Shown piece after piece: positions 44,293 through 52,715 of a stretch of DNA of 64,000 nt. Source of the DNA: Sphingomonas sp. Leaf34 (lineage in GTDB: Bacteria; Pseudomonadota; Alphaproteobacteria; Sphingomonadales; Sphingomonadaceae); the NCBI RefSeq assembly GCF_001421805.1, contig NZ_LMLC01000001.1:930001-994000 (forward strand), given 5' to 3'. Under the pieces are notes generated by a model that saw only the letters and a list, made by a program, of their open reading frames with translations, did not search any database and was not told the DNA's origin. The first letter of the stretch is position 1, and the number at the start of each line of letters is the position of its first letter. The position numbers and the translations under genes are program-made.

Positions 44293-45791
44293 GCAACATA
44301 AGTCAGCGCGAGCTGGAAAGCTATCTCTGGGGCGCGGCAACCCTTTTGCGGGGCCTCATCGATGCCAGCGACTACAAGCAATACATCTTCCCCCTGATGT
44401 TCTTCAAACGCCTGTCCGACGTGTGGGACGAGGATTACCAGCAGGCTTTCGAGGAGACCGGCGACAAGGGCTATGCCACCGACACCGCCAACGATCGCTT
44501 TGTGATCCCCGATGGCGCGCACTGGCAGGCCGTGCGCTCTGCTCCACGTGATGTTGGCCGGGCCCTGCTGTCAGCGTTCCTCGCCATCGAGGCGGCCAAT
44601 CCCGAACGGTTGCAAGGCGTGTTCGGCAGCGCCAACTGGACCGACAAGGCGCAGATGCCCGACAGCACGCTTAAGAACCTGATCGAGCACTTTTCTAAGC
44701 ACGAGCTGACTCTGGCGGCGGTGCCTGAGGATGAGCTTGGCAATGGCTACGAATATCTGATCAAGAAATTTGCCGACGACAGCGGCCACACTGCACAGGA
44801 GTTCTACACCAACCGCACGCTGGTTCACCTGATGGCGCAGATGCTGCAGCCCCAGCCGGGTGAAAGCGTTTACGATCCAACCTGCGGCACAGGTGGCATG
44901 CTGATTTCCTGTCTTGCCGAGGTGAAGCGCAGGGGGGGCGATGCGCGGACGATCAGCCTGTTCGGGCAGGAACTGATCACCATCACCGCCGCCATCGCTC
45001 GCATGAATCTGGTCATTCATGGCGTGGACGATTTCCACGTTGCCAGCGGCAACACCCTTGCAGCGCCGGCCTTCGTCATGGGCGACAAGCCGCACACGTT
45101 CGACGTGGTGCTGGCCAATCCACCTTACTCAATCAAGAAGTGGAACCGTGACGCTTGGGAACAGGATGCTTGGGGGCGGAACTTCCTCGGCACACCCCCG
45201 CAAGGCCGAGCGGACTATGCCTTCTTCCAGCATATTCTGTCTTCGATGGACCCGAAGTCCGGCCGGTGTGCGATCCTGTTCCCGCATGGCGTGCTTTTCC
45301 GCAACGAAGAAGCCGAGATGCGGCGCAAGCTGACTGCCTCCGATAAAATCGAGTGCGTGCTCGGGCTTGGGCCCGGCCTGTTCTATAACTCGCCCATGGA
45401 AGCCTGCGTGGTCATCTGCCGGTCGAGCAAGCCGGCGGATCGCAAAGGGCGCATCCTGTTTATCGATGCAGTGAATGAGATTGTTCGTGAACGCGCGCAA
45501 AGTTTCCTTCGGGCTGACAATCAGGATCGGATCCTCTCGGCTTATCGAAACTTTGCCAATGAAGACGGGTTTGCTGCCGTCGTCAATGTTTCGGAAGTGC
45601 AGGCCGCTAACTGCAACCTCTCGATCCATCACTACGTGAAGCGGCCCAAGGTTGTTCGCGACAGCGAGGGTTTGTCCTTGACTGCTATGTGGAGCGCCTT
45701 TGACGAAGACGGACGCGAATTCTGGTCCGGCATGGACGCGCTTGTGGATATGCTGGATGGCCTTGCGGCTGCGGAGGCCTCCGATGCTTGA
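44289..45791 (+). CDS. hsdM: Type I restriction-modification methyltransferase subunit HsdM (copy 2)
   Basis: 500 residues from ATG 44289, coupled to copy 1. Same layout: HsdM_N ('YIFPLMFFKRLSDVWDEDYQ'), motif I 'YDPTCGTGGMLISCLAE' and motif IV 'VVLANPPYSIKKW'. Visibly diverged from copy 1, for example 'TAQEFYTNRTLVHLMAQML' against 'AGEFYTPRDVVRMMVEIL'. It is therefore not a recent duplication and the two may do different jobs, either two halves of a mixed M dimer or one enzyme with its own target. The next gene, hsdS, overlaps by 8 bp. Confidence 0.9.
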   Translation: MSNISQRELESYLWGAATLLRGLIDASDYKQYIFPLMFFKRLSDVWDEDYQQAFEETGDKGYATDTANDRFVIPDGAHWQAVRSAPRDVGRALLSAFLAIEAANPERLQGVFGSANWTDKAQMPDSTLKNLIEHFSKHELTLAAVPEDELGNGYEYLIKKFADDSGHTAQEFYTNRTLVHLMAQMLQPQPGESVYDPTCGTGGMLISCLAEVKRRGGDARTISLFGQELITITAAIARMNLVIHGVDDFHVASGNTLAAPAFVMGDKPHTFDVVLANPPYSIKKWNRDAWEQDAWGRNFLGTPPQGRADYAFFQHILSSMDPKSGRCAILFPHGVLFRNEEAEMRRKLTASDKIECVLGLGPGLFYNSPMEACVVICRSSKPADRKGRILFIDAVNEIVRERAQSFLRADNQDRILSAYRNFANEDGFAAVVNVSEVQAANCNLSIHHYVKRPKVVRDSEGLSLTAMWSAFDEDGREFWSGMDALVDMLDGLAAAEASDA

Positions 45792-46980
45792 TCGTGTAAC
45801 TTCCAAAGCAAGCTGGAATCAGGTGGCGTTTGGAGATGTAGTGCGCAAGGTCAACGACAAGGTTGATCCGTGGGACTCTGGACTGGAGCGCTATATTGCC
45901 GGGGAGCACATGGACACGGACGACTTGCGCATCCGCCGCTGGGGCTTGATCGGGGACGACTACCTCGGCCCTGCCTTCCACATGCGGTTCCGACCGGGGC
46001 ATGTGCTTTATGGTTCCCGCCGGACCTATCTGCGCAAGGTGGCATTGGCGGATTTTGAGGGGATCACGGCGAACACGACCTTCGTGTTGGAAACGAAAGA
46101 CCCTGCTCGTCTAATGCCCGAACTGCTGCCTTTCCTCATGCAAACGGAGACGTTCCACAGCTATTCGATCAAGCATTCGAAGGGTTCGGTGAACCCCTAC
46201 ATCAATTTCTCGGACCTCGAAGCATTTGAGTTCCCGTTGCCGCCGATACAGGAACAGGCGCGGCTGGTGGAAGCACTTGCAGCATACAGGGCAACTGAGG
46301 AGATTCTCGATATTGCAGCGCTAAGACTTTCCGCCACACGAGAATCCTACGTGAGTCGTATTCTTGAGCAGTATGGGGATGGCAAAGAAACTGCGACAGT
46401 CGAGAGCTTGCTGGTGGATGGCCCAAACAACGGTCGCTCACCCGCGCCAAGCGATAGTGACAAGGGCTTCAAAACCGTGAGCATTAGCGCCGTTCGCGCA
46501 GGGATATTTGATCCTGAAGGCTGCATAAAATTCGTACACATGACAGCGATAGAGGCTAAACAATTTACGGTGAAGTCGGGAGATATCTTTGCCGTTCGCG
46601 GAAATGGTAACCGCGATATATGCGGGCGTGTGGGGATCAGTCGTCAAACTTATCCTGATTTGGTCTACCCGGACTTGCTTATACGAATGCGGTTCAATCC
46701 CGAGAAGATTCTTGCTAATTTCGTTGTGGCTCAATGGAACCATGCAACCGTTCACGGCCGCCTTATTTCACGCGCAAAGTCCTCAAACGGCATCTGGAAG
46801 GTGAATGGGCAAGATATTCGAGCACATACGCTTGTCGTTCCCCCGCTCGAAGTTCAGCGTGAAGCGGTAAAGTTTCTTCATACACTCGATACCCAAGCGC
46901 GTTCGATTAAAGATCGTTTTAAGAATTTACGCTTAATGAAATCTGAATTATTTAAGGCGCTTGCCGGGGAAGCAAAGTGA
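45784..46980 (+). CDS. hsdS: Type I restriction-modification specificity subunit HsdS
   Basis: 398 residues from ATG 45784, overlapping the second hsdM by 8 bp. Two target-recognition regions, each followed by a conserved coiled-coil stretch: first TRD about 1-150 then 'PLPPIQEQARLVEALAAYRA', second TRD about 200-340 then 'VVPPLEVQREAVKFLHTLDT'. So it should recognise a bipartite site; the sequence cannot be predicted. The second half of the gene is notably AT-rich. Its stop overlaps the GTG of an hsdR-start remnant. Confidence 0.88.
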   Translation: MLDRVTSKASWNQVAFGDVVRKVNDKVDPWDSGLERYIAGEHMDTDDLRIRRWGLIGDDYLGPAFHMRFRPGHVLYGSRRTYLRKVALADFEGITANTTFVLETKDPARLMPELLPFLMQTETFHSYSIKHSKGSVNPYINFSDLEAFEFPLPPIQEQARLVEALAAYRATEEILDIAALRLSATRESYVSRILEQYGDGKETATVESLLVDGPNNGRSPAPSDSDKGFKTVSISAVRAGIFDPEGCIKFVHMTAIEAKQFTVKSGDIFAVRGNGNRDICGRVGISRQTYPDLVYPDLLIRMRFNPEKILANFVVAQWNHATVHGRLISRAKSSNGIWKVNGQDIRAHTLVVPPLEVQREAVKFLHTLDTQARSIKDRFKNLRLMKSELFKALAGEAK

Positions 46981-47165
46981 CGTTCACTGAAGCCAATACT
47001 GTCGAAGCGTATCTGCGTCACATTTCCGCGGGTGCGTCGTCGCTGTGTTCAGCATCATTCACCATCGGACTCACCCGCCGGCGTAGTCAGCGTACCGAAG
47101 CGCCATGTGAGCGCTATGCAATCAACTCGCCATTCGCTTTGCCTCGCGCGGAGCATCTTTGGTGA
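46977..47165 (+). pseudogene. Relic of an hsdR start directly after hsdS
   Basis: GTG 46977 overlaps the hsdS stop by 4 bp, exactly where hsdR would start in a coupled operon. The first 16 residues, 'VTFTEANTVEAYLRHI', match the residues of the full hsdR that begin its canonical part ('FARFNEGNTVEAHLCDI', at about 195-211 of the fusion protein). After about 25 codons the resemblance stops, and the frame continues to 47165 without family resemblance. It may still be translated as a 62-residue peptide. Confidence 0.6.
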
Positions 47166-50100
47166 CGAACCGTCCATCGATCCCGGCGGGGACGCGAAGA
47201 GAACTGATGATTGACTGCGGGCATCGCTGCTGTGCGTGCGGTGAGACTGTCTCGCTCGAAAAAGCCCACATCATTCCGTGGTCGGCCACCAAAGACCATT
47301 CCTTCGCAAATCTGCTCGTTCTTTGCAGTCTTTGCCACAAGCTGTCGCATGATCAGAATTGGGATGCGAAGACTCTTGAAGGATACAAGAAGAATCCGTG
47401 GGTGGCTCGCTACAGAGGCGTCCCAACTGATTCCGGCCCGAAACAGCTCGTAACTTTGAAGCTCGACACAACGAGGGAAGGATACGAAGAGGACAAAGTC
47501 CGCATCCTTGTGGCGATCGCCGCCGTTATCGATGCCTCGCCAAAGGACATACTCACGGTGTCTGTGAAGCAAGGTAGCATTCTTCTGACCCTCGCGGTTC
47601 CCGTTGATGGAGCTGGCCGACTGCTGCATTCAGTCGAAACTCAGGCAAGATTGCAGGAACTGCTGGGGACTATCAGGGTGTCTAAAATCGAGCCGGGGGC
47701 AGAAAGCGCAACATACCATGATGAGCGCGCCCGCAGCTTTGCCAGATTCAATGAGGGCAACACCGTCGAAGCGCACCTTTGTGACATTCTGGTTGGTCGA
47801 TCGTCTTTCCGTCCTAAGGATTTATCGGCTGGCTTGGCGCGGTCGGGAGGTAAAGTAGCGGGCCTCGGCTGGCATTATGTCTCTCCTGTCGACCTTCCTA
47901 GACAGCCGCGAGAGGTACTGGTCGAGACCTATCTTCGGAATGCCCTCATTCGTCTGAATCCAGAGATTGCCGAAAACCCCAGCCGGGTTGACGATGTGCT
48001 TTACCGCCTTCGCGCCATTGTTATGGGCGCGCGTTCGGATGGGTTGGTAAAGGCCAACGAGGAATTTGCCGCGTGGCTGCTCGGCGAACGCTCAATGCCC
48101 CTCGGGAAGGACGGCAAACACATCACTGTGCGGCTAGTCGATTTCGAGAACATCGAGCATAACAGCTTTGTTGTCACGCAGCAGTTCACCATCCGCGCCG
48201 GCAAGACCGAAAAGCGCGCAGATTTGGTGCTGCTGGTCAATGGCTTGCCGCTGGTCCTGATCGAGGCGAAGACGCCGGTCCGGTCAAGCCAGAGCTGGCT
48301 CGATGCCGCCTTGCAGGTGCACGACGACTACGAGAACAACGTGCCGGAGCTGTTCGTGCCCAACGTCTTTTCGGTCGCTACTGAGGGTAAGGAATTCCGC
48401 TACGGCTCGATCCGCATGCCTGTCGACATGTGGGGGCCTTGGCGCGATGGCGACGGACCGCAGACGCTGACCGAGGTCGAAAAGGCCGCCACTTCGATGC
48501 TGCGTCCTGCCATGGTGCTGGACATGCTTGAAAGCTTCACGGCTTTCGCCACCCAGAAGGGCAAGCACCGGATCAAGATCATCGCCCGCTATCAGCAGGT
48601 GGAAGGCGTTAACAAGATCGTCGAGCGGGTCATTGCTGGCCAACCGCGCAAGGGACTGATTTGGCACTTCCAGGGTTCCGGTAAATCACTGTTGATGCTG
48701 TTTGCCGCGCGCAAGCTGCGCCTACATCCGGCGTTGAAGAACCCGACCGTGCTTATCGTGGTAGATCGCGTCGACCTAAACAGCCAGATCGCGGGCACTT
48801 TTTACGCGGCCGACATGCCCAACATGGTGCGCCCCGAAACGCGCAAAGACCTGCAATCGCTGCTGGTCAATGACGCCAGAAAAGTGGCGATCACGAATAT
48901 TCACCTGTTTGGAGAAGCAGAGGGCGTTCTCAACGATCGAAACAACATCGTCGTGCTGGTGGACGAAGCGCACCGCACGCAGGAAGGCGACCTTGGCCGC
49001 AAGATGCGCGATGCCCTGCCGAATGCCTTCCTGTTCGGCCTTACCGGCACCCCAATCAACCGCGCGGACAAGAATACCTTTTACGCCTTCGGAGCCGAGC
49101 AGGATGAAGGCGGCTATATGAGCCGCTACGGGCTCAACGACTCTATCCGGGATGGCGCCACCAAGGAACTACATTTCGAGCCTCGGCTGGTTGATCTGCA
49201 TATCGACCAGAAGGCTATCGAGGATGCCTATGCCGAGTTGACCTCTGACCTCACCGACGAGGATCGCGACCGGCTAGGCAAGGCAGCCGCCAAGATGGCA
49301 ATTCTGGTGAAGTCTCCCGAACGCATCCGAGTCATCTGTGCCGATATCGCTAAGCATTTCCAGGAGAAGGTTGCCCCTAACGGTTTCGGCGCTCAGGTCG
49401 TCACGTTCGATCGGGAAAGCTGCCTGCTCTACAAGAACGAACTCGACAAGCATCTGCCGCCGCAAACCTCCGATATCATTATCTCCGTGAACAGCGGCGA
49501 GGCCGAGTACGCTCCCTACAAGCGCGACCGCGATGCCGAGGGGAAGCTCCTTGATCGGTTCCGCGATCCGAAGGACCCGCTCAAGATTATCATCGTTACG
49601 GCCAAACTGCTGACCGGTTTCGATGCGCCGATTCTCCAGACGATGTATCTGGACAAGCCGCTTCGTGATCACACGCTCTTGCAGGCTATCTGCCGCACCA
49701 ACCGCCCTTACGGCGAGCAGAAGACGCATGGCCTGATTGTCGATTATCTGGGCATCTTCGACGATGTGGCGCAGGCGCTCAAGTTCGACGAAAAAGGCGT
49801 TCAGAAGGCCGTCTCGAACATCGCAGAGTTGGTGAATGCGCTGCCGACAGCGATGCAGAACTGCCTCGCTTATTTTGCCAGCGTCGATCGCGCGCTGACA
49901 GGCTACGAAGGTCTAATCGCTGCGCAGGAATGTATTCCCAACGACGATATGCGCGATGCCTTCGCTGCTGAATTTAGTGTGCTTGCCCGTATTTGGGAGG
50001 CCCTTTCGCCTGATCCGATACTGACGCCGTTGGAAAGCGATTTCCGCTGGCTGGCTCAGGTTTATGAGTCTCTCAAACCCTCTACCGGAACCGGCAGGTT

Positions 50101-50704
50101 GCTTTGGCACCGGCTAGGCGCAAAGACCATCGAGCTAATCCACAATAACGTCCACGTCGATGCCGTTCGCGACGATCTGGATACGCTAGTTCTGGATGCC
50201 GACCTCCTCGAAACCGTGCTCGGCAATCCCGATCCTGGGAAGAAGGCCAAGGAAATCTCCATCAAGCTGGCGGGGCGCCTGCGGAAGCACGCCGGCAACC
50301 CCAAGTTCAAAGCTCTGGGCGAGCGTCTGGAGGACCTAAAGAACCGCCACCAGCAAGGGCTTCTGCTATCGATCGACTTCCTGAAGGAACTCCTCGCGCT
50401 GGCCAGGGACGTGGTCAAAGCCGAACGCGAGACGCCTGTCGAAGAGGACATTGATCGAGGCAAGGCTGCCCTAACTGCGCTTTTTGAGGAGGCGAAGAAC
50501 AGCGAAACACCAGTTATGGTCAACCGGGTGGTCGATGACATCGACGAGATTGTTCGAGCCGTGCGCTTTGACGGATGGCAGTCTACGCATGCTGGCGAAC
50601 GTGAAGTCAAGAAGGCGCTGCGGCAGACCCTGTTTCGGTACAAGTTGCATCAGGACGCAGAGCTTTTCGAGAACGCTTACACCTACATCCGCGAGTATTA
50701 TTGA
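47162..50704 (+). CDS. hsdR: HsdR restriction subunit with an N-terminal HNH nuclease and an unassigned middle domain
   Basis: 1180 residues from GTG 47162. Residues 12-85 form an HNH nuclease: zinc-type pairs Cys23/Cys26 and Cys55/Cys58, His36 in 'KAHIIPW', Asn50 in 'FANLLVLC', His59. Residues about 95-170 form a small alpha/beta domain ('KLDTTREGYEEDKVRILVAI', 'DILTVSVKQGSILLTLAVPV') that I cannot name. From about 195 it is a normal type I HsdR: PD-(D/E)xK nuclease with Asp354, Glu368 and Lys370 ('VLIEAK'), SF2 motor with Walker A 'QGSGKS' (505-509), DEAH at 601-604, 'LTGTPI', and the C-terminal helical HsdM-binding part. Both nuclease sites look intact. Ordinary HsdR has only the PD-ExK site. 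Last gene of the hsdM-hsdM-hsdS-hsdR series. Confidence 0.9.
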   Translation: MTNRPSIPAGTRRELMIDCGHRCCACGETVSLEKAHIIPWSATKDHSFANLLVLCSLCHKLSHDQNWDAKTLEGYKKNPWVARYRGVPTDSGPKQLVTLKLDTTREGYEEDKVRILVAIAAVIDASPKDILTVSVKQGSILLTLAVPVDGAGRLLHSVETQARLQELLGTIRVSKIEPGAESATYHDERARSFARFNEGNTVEAHLCDILVGRSSFRPKDLSAGLARSGGKVAGLGWHYVSPVDLPRQPREVLVETYLRNALIRLNPEIAENPSRVDDVLYRLRAIVMGARSDGLVKANEEFAAWLLGERSMPLGKDGKHITVRLVDFENIEHNSFVVTQQFTIRAGKTEKRADLVLLVNGLPLVLIEAKTPVRSSQSWLDAALQVHDDYENNVPELFVPNVFSVATEGKEFRYGSIRMPVDMWGPWRDGDGPQTLTEVEKAATSMLRPAMVLDMLESFTAFATQKGKHRIKIIARYQQVEGVNKIVERVIAGQPRKGLIWHFQGSGKSLLMLFAARKLRLHPALKNPTVLIVVDRVDLNSQIAGTFYAADMPNMVRPETRKDLQSLLVNDARKVAITNIHLFGEAEGVLNDRNNIVVLVDEAHRTQEGDLGRKMRDALPNAFLFGLTGTPINRADKNTFYAFGAEQDEGGYMSRYGLNDSIRDGATKELHFEPRLVDLHIDQKAIEDAYAELTSDLTDEDRDRLGKAAAKMAILVKSPERIRVICADIAKHFQEKVAPNGFGAQVVTFDRESCLLYKNELDKHLPPQTSDIIISVNSGEAEYAPYKRDRDAEGKLLDRFRDPKDPLKIIIVTAKLLTGFDAPILQTMYLDKPLRDHTLLQAICRTNRPYGEQKTHGLIVDYLGIFDDVAQALKFDEKGVQKAVSNIAELVNALPTAMQNCLAYFASVDRALTGYEGLIAAQECIPNDDMRDAFAAEFSVLARIWEALSPDPILTPLESDFRWLAQVYESLKPSTGTGRLLWHRLGAKTIELIHNNVHVDAVRDDLDTLVLDADLLETVLGNPDPGKKAKEISIKLAGRLRKHAGNPKFKALGERLEDLKNRHQQGLLLSIDFLKELLALARDVVKAERETPVEEDIDRGKAALTALFEEAKNSETPVMVNRVVDDIDEIVRAVRFDGWQSTHAGEREVKKALRQTLFRYKLHQDAELFENAYTYIREYY

Positions 50705-50745
50705 GGAAGCGCTCCGCGACGGTCCTGCTTAGGGCACCCGTCTCC

Positions 50746-50776
50746 CTACCCAAAGCGTGCCAAGCAGGACTTAAAC
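50746..50776 (+). repeat. Imperfect direct repeat, left copy
   Basis: 31 bp beginning CTACCCAAAGCGTGCCAAGC. It matches the sequence at 51167-51197 at about 24 of 31 positions. The pair brackets the small frameshifted gene, as duplicated ends of an inserted segment might. Confidence 0.4.
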
Positions 50777-50810
50777 GGCTGCCCAGCCGATCGACCTTTC
50801 AGCCTCAGCC

Positions 50811-51160
50811 TCAGCCGCCGACGTTCCCTGTGAAGTGCCATAAAGAAGGTGGTGCCGAGTAGGAACGGGGTTCCGGGGGGGGGGCATCGTTCGGAGAGGG
50901 CCTAACCGGTCCGGGCTTGTTGTAGATGTGGACCCGACTGTCCCGGGCTGTCCAAAAGCCATCCGCGCGCCCGGCGTTGACCTGATAGCGGGCGGTCCCG
51001 TCCGCGTTGAGGTCGACATCCACCTTCAAGCCTGCTTCCCCAAAGTGGTACTTGCCCACCAGAAGCTGCCGATCGGGTACAGGCACGGTTGGGACGATGC
51101 GGGGGCCACAGCCACCAGTCCAGCCAACGCAGAGGCACAGATCAAGCGAAGCTTAGCCAC
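50811..51160 (-). pseudogene. Small exported protein, frameshifted
   Basis: From GTG 51160 (AGGAAG just upstream) a signal peptide is encoded, 'MAKLRLICASALAGLVAVAP'. About 25 codons in, the coding potential moves to another frame, giving 'VPVPDRQLLVGKYHFGEAGL' and 'DLNADGTARYQVNAGRADGF', a small beta-rich domain. One missing base near 51090 explains this. A run of C in the gene sense (10 G on the plus strand at about 50874-50884) near the C-terminus may hide a second indel. I do not recognise the family. Confidence 0.5.
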
Positions 51161-51166
51161 GACTTC

Positions 51167-51197
51167 CTACCCCAAGCGTCCCACGTAGGACCCAAAC
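51167..51197 (+). repeat. Imperfect direct repeat, right copy
   Basis: 31 bp beginning CTACCCCAAGCGTCCCACGT, partner of 50746-50776. It lies 70 bp before the tRNA gene. Confidence 0.4.
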
Positions 51198-51267
51198 AAA
51201 TAGCCGAGCTAGACCGCCTCCCGTAGGAAACATACTGCTGACCAACGTTATGTAACTTAAAGAAGGG

Positions 51268-51343
51268 TGGTGCCGCTTACAGGACTCGAACCTGTGACCC
51301 CCGCATTACGAATGCGATGCTCTACCAGCTGAGCTAAAGCGGC
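51268..51343 (-). tRNA. tRNA-Thr (anticodon CGT)
   Basis: 76 nt with a full cloverleaf on the minus strand. Acceptor GCCGCTT pairs with AAGCGGC, the D arm contains AGCTCAGCTGGTAGAGC, the anticodon loop is TTCGTAA (CGT reads ACG, Thr), the T arm contains GGTTCGAGTCC, discriminator A, and CCA is encoded. It reads away from the chromosomal genes and lies at the right edge of the restriction island, so it may be the island's integration site. Confidence 0.95.
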
Positions 51344-51475
51344 CCGACGTTGGATGTCTCCGGTCGAGGTGGCGGCGCTTAACAGGGGATCTGGGGGCTG
51401 ACAAGCGGTTTGCACGTTTACGCGGCGTTTACCACGGGCGGTGCACAAGCGGGGCGGTGACTTGGGGACGCTGGC

Positions 51476-52639
51476 ATGGATACGGTACATGGGCTCGACA
51501 GCGAGAAGAACGATGGTCCGGATGGCATCGTGGCGCTTGCGGGGAACGGCGGCGACCGGGACGGTAGCGCGGACCCCGACGCCCATAGCCGTACCGGCGA
51601 ATCGACCGATGCCGGGGTGAACGACGTGATGTTCGATCTCGGCGGCGACGAGCGGCGGATGCATGTGCGCGCCTATACGCACTGGGTGTCGCTGCTGGAC
51701 GGACGGCCGTACCCGTCGATCGCCAACCTCGAGCCCGAAACCATCACCGATTTCGGCCCACACAGCGTGCTGCTCGATTTCAGCCACGGGATGGGCGATC
51801 CGCGAATCGCATATCTCGGTCGTGCGCTGCGCGAGGAATGCGGGCTGGAGGGGCCGATCGCGACGATCGCCGACGTACCCAGCCGGTCGCTGCTGTCCCG
51901 TCTTACCGATCATTACCTGCAGATCATCGCGAATCGCGCGCCAATCGGCTTCGAGGCGGAGTTCGTCAGCAGCCGAGGCCGGACGACGTTGTACCGCGGG
52001 ATCCTGATGCCGTTCTCGTCCATCGGCGACACGATCGATTTCATCTACGGCGTCATCAACTGGAAGGAACTGGCGGACGACACCCTGCAGGCGACGCTGG
52101 CGGCCGAACTCGACGCCGCCGCGCGCGCGACGCCGCCGTTGCCGGCCAAGGTCGCACAGGTCTGGGCCGATGGTCCGAGTGGCGGTTTCGCAAGCGAGCC
52201 GATCACGCCGGTCGTGCCCGAACTGGTGTTGGACGATCCGATGCCGGCGGACGATGTCCTTGCGGGGGCGCTTGGCGAGCAACTGGCGATGGCGCGCGAA
52301 ACTGCCGCGCAGGCCCGCGCTGCCGAAGCGCGCAGCCGCGCCGCACTGCACCGGGCGCTTGGTCGCGCGCATGATCTCGCTGTGTCGGCGGCGCGCGACG
52401 GCGACGACTACGCCGCATTGCTGTCGGCTGCGTGCCTGCCGGGTCATGGAACGGCGCTGACGCAGATCGTCGCGCTTGTGTTCGGACCCGACTTCGACGT
52501 GGAGCGACGGACCGCGTTTGCGCACGTGTTGGCACACGCGCAGCGTCATCAGGTGCCGATCGGCGGAATGACAAGCTTTATCAGCGGATTCGGCGGCGAT
52601 CTCGCTGCAATCGCTGCTGCCGAAGTCGCTGCGACTTAG
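51476..52639 (+). CDS. PAS-domain protein (PAS_5 type), hypothetical
   Basis: 387 residues, cytoplasmic. After a Gly/Asp-rich leader the segment about 60-200 resembles the PAS_5 fold of alphaproteobacteria ('THWVSLLDGRPYPSIANLEP', 'FEAEFVSSRGRTTLYRGILM', 'IDFIYGVINWKEL'). The C-terminal half is helical and Ala-rich ('AQARAAEARSRAALHRALGR'), then a small globular end. No output domain such as a kinase or cyclase is visible. It lies 76 bp before the NAD-GDH gene on the same strand and may be co-expressed. What it senses is unknown. Confidence 0.7.
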   Translation: MDTVHGLDSEKNDGPDGIVALAGNGGDRDGSADPDAHSRTGESTDAGVNDVMFDLGGDERRMHVRAYTHWVSLLDGRPYPSIANLEPETITDFGPHSVLLDFSHGMGDPRIAYLGRALREECGLEGPIATIADVPSRSLLSRLTDHYLQIIANRAPIGFEAEFVSSRGRTTLYRGILMPFSSIGDTIDFIYGVINWKELADDTLQATLAAELDAAARATPPLPAKVAQVWADGPSGGFASEPITPVVPELVLDDPMPADDVLAGALGEQLAMARETAAQARAAEARSRAALHRALGRAHDLAVSAARDGDDYAALLSAACLPGHGTALTQIVALVFGPDFDVERRTAFAHVLAHAQRHQVPIGGMTSFISGFGGDLAAIAAAEVAAT

Positions 52640-52715
52640 GTGCAGCGCAGCATATTCCTTCGCACCTGCCACAAGCCTTGAGATAGCCGGACGGCGGGCG
52701 CATAGGCCCTGACCT

